From the NCBI RefSeq assembly GCF_009708175.1, contig NZ_WMBB01000022.1, forward strand, positions 1 to 64,000: 64,000 bases of DNA. Direction: 5' to 3'. The notes beneath the pieces are model-generated. The model was not told where the DNA came from and ran no database searches. It was given only the letters and a program-made list of their open reading frames with translations. Made by a program: the position numbers and the translations under genes. This DNA comes from Nocardia aurantiaca. Its GTDB lineage: Bacteria; Actinomycetota; Actinomycetes; Mycobacteriales; Mycobacteriaceae. Of this stretch, positions 51,122 to 59,776 are shown piece by piece (positions within the stretch are counted from its first letter, which is position 1; every line of letters begins with the position of its first letter).

Positions 51122-51940
51122 ATGATGTCCCTGAAGGTAAGGACGGCTACACCAGTGCTTCGCACCCGAGGATCGCGGTTCGCAATGTCCGCGTTGGCCC
51201 TGGCGGCCTGCGCCACCGTCGCCGTGCCGACGGCCTATGCGAAGCCCGCGCCCGCACCCCAGAGCACCTCGTCGATTCCGATGATCCCCGAAGGGGTCCC
51301 GGTCGATGCCCTGGCTTCACTGGTCCCCGCCATCATCGGCGCGGCGACCGGCCCCGCCGACATCGCCGACGCGGGCCCCAAGAACGCCATCCTGGCCCAG
51401 GCCAAGCAGCTGCTGGAGAACAGCAACCTGCCCGATCAGGTGAAGACGACGCTGCTCGCCATCATCACCTTCCTGGACGGCAGCGGTGGTGGCGGCCCGG
51501 ACATCCCGAAGGACGGCCCGGTCATCGCGCAGTTCCTGTGGCCGACCGTCGGCAAGGGCTGCATCTCCTCCTCCGCCGACTCGGTGGGCACCGCGCTGGC
51601 CGTTCCCGGCCCGGCGCAACTGCCCCCGCCCGGACCCGCGCAGGGCCAGGCCGGTTTCGTGTTCACCGCACTGGGCACCAAGCAGCCCACCGATGTCCAG
51701 CCCACCCCGATGACGGTGCAGTGGCTGAACGTCGACACCCGCGCCACCGGCACCATGAACCTCACCAACGAGGCCCACATCAACCCGGACGGCCCGGCCA
51801 CCCTGTCGGCCATCGCCAACACCGGTTCCGGTCGCGTGGTCGCCGTCGTCTCGGGTTCGCTGACCACCCAGGCCGATCCGGAGTCGCAGCCGATCACCTG
51901 TTCCTTCCTGCCCACCGTCGGTTTCTTCACCGTCGCCTAG
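51122..51940 (+). CDS. Secreted Pro/Ala-rich protein, Rv1157c-like
   Basis: A 272-residue exported protein. The signal peptide (RGSRFAMSALALAACATVAVPTAYAKP, cleavage near residue 40) is followed by a Pro-rich linker, a helical part (AILAQAKQLLENSNLPDQVKTTLLAII) and a beta-rich C-terminal domain. That domain has two Cys residues (GKGCISSS and ITCSFLP) that could form a disulfide. Position next to pimE and general character match M. tuberculosis Rv1157c. Two ATGs in tandem at 51122 and 51125 both fit. Function unknown. Confidence 0.82.
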   Translation: MMSLKVRTATPVLRTRGSRFAMSALALAACATVAVPTAYAKPAPAPQSTSSIPMIPEGVPVDALASLVPAIIGAATGPADIADAGPKNAILAQAKQLLENSNLPDQVKTTLLAIITFLDGSGGGGPDIPKDGPVIAQFLWPTVGKGCISSSADSVGTALAVPGPAQLPPPGPAQGQAGFVFTALGTKQPTDVQPTPMTVQWLNVDTRATGTMNLTNEAHINPDGPATLSAIANTGSGRVVAVVSGSLTTQADPESQPITCSFLPTVGFFTVA

Positions 51941-51952
51941 CTCTACCGCGTC

Positions 51953-52072
51953 TCCGCATATTCAGCGGGCGACCGAAAGCCCTTCACCGTCCGGCACCCG
52001 TGCCGCCGGTTCGGGAGCCGAACCGATTGTCGGCACAGCCGGTGAGTTGCCCCGAAACTCACCGGATCGGTT
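51953..52072 (+). repeat. Family B structured intergenic repeat, copy 5
   Basis: CTCCGCATATTCAGCGGGCGACC is followed by CACCGTCCGGCACCCGTGCCGCCGG, GGGAGCCGAACCGATTGTCGGCAC and AGCCGGTGAGTTGCCCC. The order is that of the other copies. The hairpin here is shortened to GGCA/TGCC around CCCG. It starts 13 bp after the secreted protein gene and may help terminate it. Confidence 0.8.
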
Positions 52073-52115
52073 GTCACCATGCTCTCTCGGGGTGTGGTGT
52101 GGTAGACCGACATCT

Positions 52116-52484
52116 ATGGCCGCTGTGACCAACCCCGTGCGGGGACTGCATTCGCGCCGATCGATCCTCTCGATTCGTTCGGAGGGATCGATCCTGTCGA
52201 TCGGCTCGGCCTATTCGATCCTGTCCATCGGCAGCGTGGGTTCGGTGCTGTCGATCGGATCGGTGGGCTCGTTCGGCTCCCTCCTATCCTCGGCGTCCTT
52301 CGGTAGCCTCGGCTCCGCCTTCTCGGCGCTGTCCCGCTGGTCCCTGTTCTCCTGGAACGGGAACGGTGAGGTCTTCGCCGACGGCGGCGCCGACAACGAA
52401 CACGCCGATCCCCACCTCATGTTCCGGGTCGTCGCGGAAGAGCCGGACCTGGCGCTCGACCCGACCTGCCACTGCCAGACCTAA
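52116..52484 (+). CDS. Ser-Ile-Leu-Gly repeat protein (SILSIGS repeats)
   Basis: A 122-residue protein whose middle is built from 9-residue repeats: SILSIRSEG, SILSIGSAY, SILSIGSVG, SVLSIGSVG, passing into SFGSLLSSASFGSLGSAFSALS. Such Ser/Ile/Leu/Gly periodicity is typical of a stacked beta-helix or amyloid-like fold. The DNA is also repetitive (TCGATCCTGTCGATCGG). The acidic C-terminal third ends in PTCHCQT with two Cys. I use the ATG at 52116; no good ribosome site is visible. Similar repeat proteins occur in other actinobacteria, without a function I know. Confidence 0.7.
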   Translation: MAAVTNPVRGLHSRRSILSIRSEGSILSIGSAYSILSIGSVGSVLSIGSVGSFGSLLSSASFGSLGSAFSALSRWSLFSWNGNGEVFADGGADNEHADPHLMFRVVAEEPDLALDPTCHCQT

Positions 52485-52504
52485 CCGGTCTCTTTGAGCG
52501 TCGA

Positions 52505-52529
52505 GTGCGGCTGCCGAGGGCAGCGGCAC
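52505..52529. terminator. Hairpin between convergent genes
   Basis: GTGCGGCTGCC (52505-52515) faces GGCAGCGGCAC (52519-52529) with loop GAG and one mismatch. It lies between the ends of the repeat-protein gene and the DUF1906 gene and could stop transcription from both sides. Confidence 0.5.
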
Positions 52530-52551
52530 ATCACGGTTCGGAGAGTCGGCG

Positions 52552-53277
52552 TCACCACCACTGGCCGTACCGCGGAGTCAGTACGGCGTTCACGTCCACC
52601 GAGACGCCATCCACCTCGCGCTCGTCGATCTCGAACTGGTGCAGGTGGGCGGCGGGGTGGACGTATCCCTTCGGGGTGCCCCAATTGTGTTGCCAGAAGA
52701 ACGAGCACAGGCCCGCGTCGCGAATACTGTCGATGGTCGGCGAGTTCGCGTAGACGCCCGTGCGGCCGTGTCCGATCACGGTCTCCCAGCCCCGCAGGTA
52801 CGGCTCGATGTGCTTGTCGAAATCGTCGTCGCCCGGGTTGTCATCGATGGACGCGTAGATGGGCGCGTTGTCGGGCCCGCCCGCGGCCTTGTGCAGGATC
52901 AATCCCCGTGCGGCGTGCTTCAATCCGGCCTCGTAGCCGCCGCGCCAGTCGGCGGTCGGCCCCTTGCCGAACTGATAGCAGGACACCACCGACAGGCCCG
53001 CGGCGCGCAGCGCGTCGACCTCGCGGGCGAGCAGCGGCTTGCCTTCCATCCATTCGGCGCCGGGCCGCCGGTCGGAGACGTAGCGGATGACGCCGAGATG
53101 CCCGTCGTCGCTGATGGATTGGGCCGAGGGGACGCCGCCGGCGTAATCGAGGAGGGTGCCGAGCCGGTCCTTGGCGGCGGCGGTGCCGGCCGGGAGGGTC
53201 AGTCCGGCGGTGATTCCGGCGGCGAGCGCCGTCGCCCCTGAGAGGAAGTTCCGTCGGTTGACATGGTCAGAACGCAT
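52552..53277 (-). CDS. Tat-exported DUF1906 (Rv2525c-like) glycoside-hydrolase-like protein
   Basis: A 241-residue protein with a twin-arginine signal (VNRRNFLSGATALAAGITAGLTLPAGTAAA). The TIM-barrel domain of the Rv2525c-like family follows: GTLLDYAGGVPSAQSI, GVIRYVSDRRPG, VSCYQFGKGPTADW, APIYASIDDNP, GVYANSPTIDSI, FFWQHNWG and HLHQFEIDE. Asp and Glu residues at barrel-strand ends resemble those of lysozyme-like hydrolases, so a cell-wall or polysaccharide role is plausible but unproven. GAAGGAG precedes the ATG. Export needs the Tat system, whose tatB is at 13 kb. Confidence 0.88.
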   Translation of the reverse strand: MRSDHVNRRNFLSGATALAAGITAGLTLPAGTAAAKDRLGTLLDYAGGVPSAQSISDDGHLGVIRYVSDRRPGAEWMEGKPLLAREVDALRAAGLSVVSCYQFGKGPTADWRGGYEAGLKHAARGLILHKAAGGPDNAPIYASIDDNPGDDDFDKHIEPYLRGWETVIGHGRTGVYANSPTIDSIRDAGLCSFFWQHNWGTPKGYVHPAAHLHQFEIDEREVDGVSVDVNAVLTPRYGQWW

Positions 53278-53374
53278 CACGGGCTCCTTCGCACACTCGC
53301 TGGTCGAACATTCCGGTCGTGAGGATTGGGAGACGATGTCTCACCATTGACCGGTTGGAACTACATGCGGCGTG

Positions 53375-53421
53375 CCCGGCGCACCTTCCCCGATGAACAA
53401 CAAGATCATCTGTGCGCCGGG
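53375..53421. other. Hairpin in the 293-bp gap before the DUF1906 gene
   Basis: CCCGGCGCAC (53375-53384) pairs perfectly with GTGCGCCGGG (53412-53421) around a 27-base loop. The gap 53278-53570 is upstream of the DUF1906 gene and downstream of the gene ending at 53571, both minus strand. The hairpin could terminate the latter. Nothing else is recognised in the gap. Confidence 0.4.
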
Positions 53422-53570
53422 AGCCCTGAACGTGCCCTCATTTCACCATATTCACATTGGAATCGCCAGGCTCATCGAGCACATAGGCACCATATGTCAC
53501 ATCGGGCTGAAACCGGGCAACGACCGGCCGATAGCGAATTTACAGCTACCGAAACGGGGAGCGCGGTCCC

Positions 53571-54791
53571 TCAGACCCGCGTGGAATCCAGGCGCGCGCC
53601 CACATCGATGGTCCGCCGTGACACGTCGGCAACCTCGGACCGCACGACCGTGGCCACCTGCGCCGCGATCTGCTTGCGCATGCCCGCCAGCTTGCCCAGT
53701 GCGGCGGCCCGCCAGCCCTCGGCGGTCATCTCCAGATCGATGTCGCGGGCCCGCGGCGGCACCGCGTCGATAACGATCAGCAACGGCTCCGCGGCGCGCG
53801 CGGTGAGCGCCACGGGCACCTGCACCTCGGCGCGATAGCGGTTGGTCTTGAGCACATCCACGGAGATGTCCAGGCTCACCGGAATCGTCAGGTCGAAGCG
53901 CACCAGCGAGGGATCATGGGCGCGCGAATGCTCCTCGGCGGCGGCCGCCGATTCGGCTGCGGCATGGGGCAATTCGGCGATCCGCGGCTCGGGCGCGGGC
54001 GTGACGGTGACCGGGCCGGCCTCGGCGACCCGGGGCAGCCGTACGCTGCCCTGCACCCAGACCTCGGCCTTGTTGCCCGGGCCGGTGCGCAGCGGCCCGA
54101 CCTCGATGGGCTTGCCCGCCATGGACTCGACCACCTGCCGTACCCGTTCCGCGGTGACGATGCGGGCGAAGAACCGGCGGCCGAACTCGTCGTAGCCGAT
54201 CCACTCGTGGGTGGGACGGCCCCGGTAGGGCGAGCGGGTGTTGTCGAGGATGGCCTGCACGTCGAAGGTGCGGGCACGCTGCGAATCCGGGTCCGCCAGA
54301 ATCCCGTTGATGCGGTTGGCGACCTCGCGCTGCACCAGTTTGGCGATGGGGTCGAGCAGCAGTTCCCAGGCGGTGCCGATGGCTTGCGCACGCATGACGA
54401 AGCTGACGTCGCGACCGGTGACCGGGGGAATGTCGATGACGATGAGTAGCGGATCGGCGGTGTGGGCGTGCAGGGTGAGGTCGATCTCCACGACCGCTTC
54501 CAACCGCAGCCGCTGCCCGCCGAGGGTGACGTCGACCCGCAGTTTCACCGGAAGCATGACATCGAAGTGGACATGCGGCCAGCGCCGGATGATGGTGGGT
54601 TTGCCGATGCTGCCCTTGGCCACGAACCGGGCGAGTCCGGCGGGGCCGATGCCGAAGGGGCCGATGGTGATACCCCGCCCGGCCACACTGGAGACCGCGG
54701 ATTCGATCCGGGATTCCGTTACCGCCGCCGCCACGAAACGTTCGCCGAATTCGGCGTAATCGATCCAGGTCGGTTCGTCGGACGACGTCAT
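53571..54791 (-). CDS. Internally duplicated hypothetical protein, 406 aa
   Basis: The protein is two copies of a domain of about 190 residues. WIDYAEFGERFVAAAVTESRI...ITIGPFGIGP aligns with WIGYDEFGRRFFARIVTAERV...IEVGPLRTGP. HVHFDVMLPVKLRVDV...PLLIVIDIPPVTGRDVSF aligns with LVRFDLTIPVSLDISVDV...PLLIVIDAVPPRARDIDL. Each half ends in a helix and a T-x-D-V-x-A-x-LD-x-TR motif. The long amphipathic strands and terminal helix recall lipid-binding tubular (TULIP/DUF2993-like) folds, but I cannot assign it. No signal peptide. It lies downstream of the CHAP protein on the same strand. Confidence 0.75.
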   Translation of the reverse strand: MTSSDEPTWIDYAEFGERFVAAAVTESRIESAVSSVAGRGITIGPFGIGPAGLARFVAKGSIGKPTIIRRWPHVHFDVMLPVKLRVDVTLGGQRLRLEAVVEIDLTLHAHTADPLLIVIDIPPVTGRDVSFVMRAQAIGTAWELLLDPIAKLVQREVANRINGILADPDSQRARTFDVQAILDNTRSPYRGRPTHEWIGYDEFGRRFFARIVTAERVRQVVESMAGKPIEVGPLRTGPGNKAEVWVQGSVRLPRVAEAGPVTVTPAPEPRIAELPHAAAESAAAAEEHSRAHDPSLVRFDLTIPVSLDISVDVLKTNRYRAEVQVPVALTARAAEPLLIVIDAVPPRARDIDLEMTAEGWRAAALGKLAGMRKQIAAQVATVVRSEVADVSRRTIDVGARLDSTRV

Positions 54792-54947
54792 CCAGCTACT
54801 TTCGTCGGGCGGGACCCCTGTCCTGCCGATGAGGGGGCAGCAGGACAGGGATCAATCGACGGCGCTGCCGGGCGCCGCCGAAACCCATCGTAGGCGGAAG
54901 ACGCGCTCAGTAGTACACCCCGCCCCGTGTGTTTCCAGAATGTGGAA

Positions 54948-55586
54948 TCAGCGTGTTCCCAATCGCCCGAACCCGACCAGCCCCGATGTGCCGGACGGGC
55001 GGAATTTGTGGATTGCGACACCCCCGGATTCGCCGGCCTCGTTGCCGCCGACCGTGGTGATCGTATCCGAATCCACCGCGATCACAATATTCGTGTGCTG
55101 GTGAAACACACTGGAATCCGAGTACATCACCACATCTCCGACACGCGGCGTATAACTCGAGTTCCCCTGCTCGAAACGGTCCTGTCCCCGGAAGTACTCC
55201 TCCAAGGTGTAGACGCCCGGTATGCGCCACGATCCGGAATTCGGATTGGCGAGTGGTTGTCCAGCGGCGCGCATCACCCAGCTGACGAAGTCGGCACACC
55301 ACGGTTCGTCAATACCCTCGGAGTATTTGTCGCGGCCGCTCTGCTCGTCGAATTGTTGTCGCAGTACATCCACGATCCGCGTCTGTTCGGCACTGAGGGC
55401 CGCGGAATCGACCTCGGGAAAATCGTGTATCAGGCGTCCGTCCATCACCCGCGGGCCCTCGGCGATGTGCTCCCGCTGCTGCCACCAGCGCACACCGGCC
55501 GCCAACGCCGAAATGACCACCAGCGCCATGACCGCCGCCGGCCAGCGGCGGCGTCCGCGCGGCGGCGGCGCGATATCGGTCGTCAT
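54948..55586 (-). CDS. Membrane-anchored CHAP-domain protein
   Basis: A 212-residue protein with an Arg-rich start, one membrane helix (about 15-33, WPAAVMALVVISALAAGV) and an outside domain. The CHAP amidase/peptidase pattern is visible: Cys97 in DEPWCADFVSWVMRAAG and His162/His164 in SVFHQHTNIVIAV with the following PRVGDVVMY-type core. Such enzymes cut peptide bonds or amides in peptidoglycan. GGAGG precedes the ATG at 55586. The frame is open for 13 more codons upstream, without support. Confidence 0.82.
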   Translation of the reverse strand: MTTDIAPPPRGRRRWPAAVMALVVISALAAGVRWWQQREHIAEGPRVMDGRLIHDFPEVDSAALSAEQTRIVDVLRQQFDEQSGRDKYSEGIDEPWCADFVSWVMRAAGQPLANPNSGSWRIPGVYTLEEYFRGQDRFEQGNSSYTPRVGDVVMYSDSSVFHQHTNIVIAVDSDTITTVGGNEAGESGGVAIHKFRPSGTSGLVGFGRLGTR

Positions 55587-55676
55587 GTGTCCTCCCCGTC
55601 CCCGGCCGACCGTCGGCCTCGACAAAGAGGACGTCCCAGACCGCCGCGGAGTTCCGTGCGGCCCCGCCGAATTCGG

Positions 55677-58600
55677 TCAGGGCCGCCGGACCAGGCAGCT
55701 GCGGCCCACCGGGCCCAACCGGCCGGCCCGCATGAGACCCGCGCCGGGGGACGCGAGTGCGACCAGTTCGGATTGCAGCCGGGCCTGCAATTCCTCGGCT
55801 GCGGTGCGATGCCCGGCGGCCCGCTCCTGGTCGCCGAGGTAGGCGGCCAGCTCGGCGAGGATGTAGTCCATGGGCCCGAGCACCGAGGCCCCGGTCTCCA
55901 GGCCGCAGATGGTGCCCGCGTACGGCAGCAGCTGCCGGTAGACGGCGTGCGCCTCGACCGGATCATCGAGGGCGATGGCGAGCCGGGCCTTGACCCCGGT
56001 GAAGGTGGACCAGAACTGCGGGGCCAGCGGCGGCGCGGCGGCCAGGACTCGGCGAGCCTCCTCGGGGCGGCCCGAATGCACCAGGGCCAGCGCGTATCCA
56101 TACACGAACAGGTCGGGTTTGAGGGCCGTGCGCTCGCGCAGATCGGTCAGGTAGTCGGACATGTCGTTGCGCAGCCAGCCGATGGAGACGGCGATGCCGA
56201 CGTGTAGCGCGTTCGGGTCGCGGGTCGGTTCGGCCGCGCCCTCCCCGGAGTGCGCTACCAGATTGTCCAGTTCCCCGGAGCCCTCGGCGAGCAGACGCAG
56301 CACCTCGTCGATATCGCCGCGCAGCAGTTCCAGCACCATTCCGAAGGGTGCGAGGGCGTCGAGCAGGTGCCGCAGTTGCCCGTCGGTGGAGTACGCGCCG
56401 GCGTGCTCGGCGTGTTCGGCGGCGGCCGCCAGGTCGGCGTCGGCCAGGGTGGCGCGGAACAGCAGATAGTGTGCGAGCGCACGGAATTCGGTGAGCTCGG
56501 CCTCGGTCGACACCTGGAGCAGGTGTCTCGCATGCCTTCTCAGGTCGTGGGCGCGCAGGAAGCCGCCCGCCGCGAAGGCCGCGAACGCCTGGGCGTTGAT
56601 GACCGTGCACAGCAGATCGGGGTCGCCGAGCGGCTCGGCCAGCGCCATGGCCGCGGCGGCGATGATGCGGGCCGCCGAGGGATCCTCGATGGCGCGATCG
56701 AAGGCCGCGGTGACTTGCACGCGAATTCGGGTGCGCACCGACAGGTCGGCATCGGCGGAGGCGATGCGCAGTGGCTCGCGGATGCGCGGGTCCGGGGTGT
56801 GCCAGTCGTGCACGGACCAGATCAGCGGCGTCGGCCAGCAGGTGACCGCGTGCGCGAGCAGCCCTGTCCCGCCGAGTGATTCGGCCAGGTCCAGCGCCTG
56901 CTCCCGTACCGCCCGCGCCGCGATGTGCTGCCCGTCGTAGGCCAGCGCCACCACCAGCTCACACCGCGCTTCCAGCACGGCCAGTCGATTTGCGAGCTCC
57001 GCCTCCCCGGTGGCATGCCCGGCCAGATCGTGCAGCGCCAGCACCGACCGCCACCGCCGCACCGCATCCGCCCGCATCCGCCGCTCCACACATCGGCGGG
57101 CGGCCGCCCGCACGTAAGGCAGTGCCACAGCGGCCGTTTCGGCATCGGCCCCGAGTGCCGCGTGATGCGCCAGGGCGTCGATGTCCCGCCCGTGCGGGAC
57201 GTGCACCTCGTCCCGCGTCGATCCGGTTCCCGCGACGGTCGGCGAACTCTTTCCCTCGCTACGGGTTCCGGCATCCGAGCGGGCACGGTGAGACTCCGGG
57301 TGCCGAACGACCGGATCGCCGACGCCCGGCACCTCGCCGGACGCCTCGGGCCATCCGGGGTTCTCCCTATCGCCTGTCCACGCTCGAGCGTCAGAGGCAT
57401 CATCGAGGCCGTCCGAAGGCGAAGCCGCCTGACGATCTCCCACTACGTTCTGCCCGGATCCAGCTGCCGCGCCGTGGTTCTCGGCGTTCGCGGCGTCGAT
57501 GTCGAGCCGATTCCCGGCTGCCCGCGGCTCCCCGTTGTCCGACGCGGCGACTGTCATGTCGCCGGCGCCCCCACGTCTCATCGCTCCGGATGGATCAGTC
57601 GCGACCTCGTCGGCTCCGCGCAGCGCGGAGAGTGCCCGCTGCCGGGGGCGCGCGGTCGCGAGTCGCGCCGTTCCGCGCATCGCCGCGACGACCTGGTCGG
57701 CGCCTCGCAGGGCGGCGAGCACCCGGTTGCCCGCACGCGGCGTATCTCCCGCGGCGGAAGCCGATCCGGCGCCGGAGTCCGCCTCGAGATCGGACCGAGG
57801 CTGTCCGGTCGTAGATCCTCCCGTGCCCGGGCCGGGCTCCGGGTCGCGGCGCAGGTATTCGAAGGCGGCCCAGTGCATTCGGGTGCGGCGGAGGGTGGGG
57901 ATGTCGTAGTAGACGGTCTCGCGGACCAGGGCGTGGTCGAAGGTGACGCGGCCGAGGCGGTCGGTGCGCAGCAGGCGGGCGGATTCGGCGGTGGCGACCA
58001 GGTCGATGATGGTGTCGACGGGGTGGTCGGCGGAGGCGGCGAGGGTGGTGATGTCGCTGTCCTCGCCCCAGACCGACAGGTGGCGCAGCAGGTCCACGAC
58101 ATCGGCCGGGAGCTGGGCGATGCGGCGGCCCAGCAGGTCGCGCACGCTGTCGGGCAGGCCGTCGGTGGTGCCCTGGGTGGCAACGAGTTTGGCGAGTTCG
58201 CGCACGAACAGCGGATTGCCGCCGGTGCGACGGCGCAGCAGTTCGACGGTGCGGTCGTCGAGGGCGGTGAGCCCGGCGGCGGCCGCCGCGCGGCGGGTGC
58301 CGGCCATGTCGAGGCCGTCGAGTTCGATGCGATCGGCGGTGAAGAACGCCAGAGCGGCGGCGGTATCGCGGACGCCGGGGCACGCTTCGGTGCCGCGCAG
58401 GGTGGCGACGATGAGGATCGGGCGGTCTCGCAGCCAGTTCACCACCTGCCGCAGTACCTGAAGGGTGGCGGGGTCCGCGCCGTGCACGTCTTCCAACACG
58501 ATCACGATCGGCGCCCCGGCCGAGCGCTCTCGGCAGGACCGGACCACGCGCCGGGCCAGGGTGAAAGCGTCTGCGGCGGTGAAGGTTTCAGGGTCGGCGG

Positions 58601-59690
58601 CGTCGAGCCCGGTGAGCACCTCGGCCCAGGCCCAGGCCGGCGGCGCGGATTCCACCTCGGGGCAGCGGCCGAAGACCGTGGTCCAGCCGCGGTCACGCAG
58701 ATGCGAGGTGATCGCCCTGGCGAGGGTGGTCTTCCCGGCCCCGGCCTCGCCGGCCAGCCAGACCAGGCGCGCGTGCCCTCCGGCCGCAGCGTCGGCGGCG
58801 GCCAGCATGGCGGCCCGCTGGGTGCCATATCCGTTGTCCGGCAGGGAATCCGAATCCGGCAGCGGCTCGGGTTCGGCGGGCCGCACGGGCACGGGCGGGG
58901 TGACCGTCTCGGCGTCCACCGAGTGGGTGAGGATGGCGGTCTCCAGATCCCGCAGTCCCGGACCGGGATCCACGCCGAATTCCAGGGTGAGGAATTCGCG
59001 GCTGCTCCGCACGGTGGCGAGCGCATCCAGGGACTGTCCCAGTCGGTACTGTGCGACGGCCAGCAACCGCGCGCACTCCTCGCGGCCGGGATGCTCCTCG
59101 AGAATGGGCCGTAGCGCCAGGACCACCTCGGCGGGCCGGTTCATCTCCAGCGCCGCCTGCGCCCGCAGTTCGGCCGCGGTCAGCCGCAGGGCCTGCAGGC
59201 GGGCGGCTTCCTGTGCCGCCCAGGGCATTCCCGGGAAGGATTCGAAGGCCGCGCCGTGCCAGCAGGCCAGAGCGGCGTCGAGCACCCGCACCTGCTCGAG
59301 CGGTTCGGGCCGCCCGGCCGGGTCGCGCATGGCGGCCTCGTGCCTGTGCAGCAACTGTTCGAAGTGCCAGGAATCCACTTGTGTCGGTTCGAGGTTGAGC
59401 GCGTACCCGTGCGATTCGGACACGATGACGCGAGAGTGGGCTCGCCGCGGCCGGTCGGGTTCGAAGACTCGCCGCAGGTTGTGAATGTAGACCTGTAGCG
59501 CGGCAACGGCTTTTGCCGGCGGGTCACCGTGCCAGAGGTCGTCGATGAGCCGCTCGGTGGGCACCACCCGACCACCTGCGGCGACCAGTCGTCCCAGCAC
59601 CGCGCACTGCATGGGCGCGCCCGGAGGCACGCGCTGTTCGTCGATGCTGATGTGCAGTGGGCCCAGCACCCCGATCCGTATGAGCGCCAT
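55677..59690 (-). CDS. SARP/AfsR-like regulator with AAA ATPase and TPR-like domains
   Basis: A 1337-residue activator. Residues 1-95 form an OmpR-like winged-helix (GVLGPLHISIDEQRVPPG..., TERLIDDLWHGDPPAKAVAALQVYIHNLRRVF), and residues 100-250 the bacterial transcriptional-activation domain. A STAND-type ATPase follows with Walker A GEAGAGKT (314-321) and Walker B VIVLEDVHGAD. The C-terminal 450 residues are helical repeats. An unusual low-complexity insertion of about 210 residues (about 620-833) with internal repeats (LAALRGADQVV, LSALRGADEV) separates the ATPase and helical parts. Divergent by 86 bp from a stand-alone sensor-domain gene. Target genes unknown. Confidence 0.9.
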   Translation of the reverse strand: MALIRIGVLGPLHISIDEQRVPPGAPMQCAVLGRLVAAGGRVVPTERLIDDLWHGDPPAKAVAALQVYIHNLRRVFEPDRPRRAHSRVIVSESHGYALNLEPTQVDSWHFEQLLHRHEAAMRDPAGRPEPLEQVRVLDAALACWHGAAFESFPGMPWAAQEAARLQALRLTAAELRAQAALEMNRPAEVVLALRPILEEHPGREECARLLAVAQYRLGQSLDALATVRSSREFLTLEFGVDPGPGLRDLETAILTHSVDAETVTPPVPVRPAEPEPLPDSDSLPDNGYGTQRAAMLAAADAAAGGHARLVWLAGEAGAGKTTLARAITSHLRDRGWTTVFGRCPEVESAPPAWAWAEVLTGLDAADPETFTAADAFTLARRVVRSCRERSAGAPIVIVLEDVHGADPATLQVLRQVVNWLRDRPILIVATLRGTEACPGVRDTAAALAFFTADRIELDGLDMAGTRRAAAAAGLTALDDRTVELLRRRTGGNPLFVRELAKLVATQGTTDGLPDSVRDLLGRRIAQLPADVVDLLRHLSVWGEDSDITTLAASADHPVDTIIDLVATAESARLLRTDRLGRVTFDHALVRETVYYDIPTLRRTRMHWAAFEYLRRDPEPGPGTGGSTTGQPRSDLEADSGAGSASAAGDTPRAGNRVLAALRGADQVVAAMRGTARLATARPRQRALSALRGADEVATDPSGAMRRGGAGDMTVAASDNGEPRAAGNRLDIDAANAENHGAAAGSGQNVVGDRQAASPSDGLDDASDARAWTGDRENPGWPEASGEVPGVGDPVVRHPESHRARSDAGTRSEGKSSPTVAGTGSTRDEVHVPHGRDIDALAHHAALGADAETAAVALPYVRAAARRCVERRMRADAVRRWRSVLALHDLAGHATGEAELANRLAVLEARCELVVALAYDGQHIAARAVREQALDLAESLGGTGLLAHAVTCWPTPLIWSVHDWHTPDPRIREPLRIASADADLSVRTRIRVQVTAAFDRAIEDPSAARIIAAAAMALAEPLGDPDLLCTVINAQAFAAFAAGGFLRAHDLRRHARHLLQVSTEAELTEFRALAHYLLFRATLADADLAAAAEHAEHAGAYSTDGQLRHLLDALAPFGMVLELLRGDIDEVLRLLAEGSGELDNLVAHSGEGAAEPTRDPNALHVGIAVSIGWLRNDMSDYLTDLRERTALKPDLFVYGYALALVHSGRPEEARRVLAAAPPLAPQFWSTFTGVKARLAIALDDPVEAHAVYRQLLPYAGTICGLETGASVLGPMDYILAELAAYLGDQERAAGHRTAAEELQARLQSELVALASPGAGLMRAGRLGPVGRSCLVRRP

Positions 59691-59776
59691 GCCGCTGTGC
59701 GACCCCTACCCACTTCGAATAAAACCAAACAGGATCCACTCAATATGACAGAAATTCTGCGGCAGTACCCAGTCTT

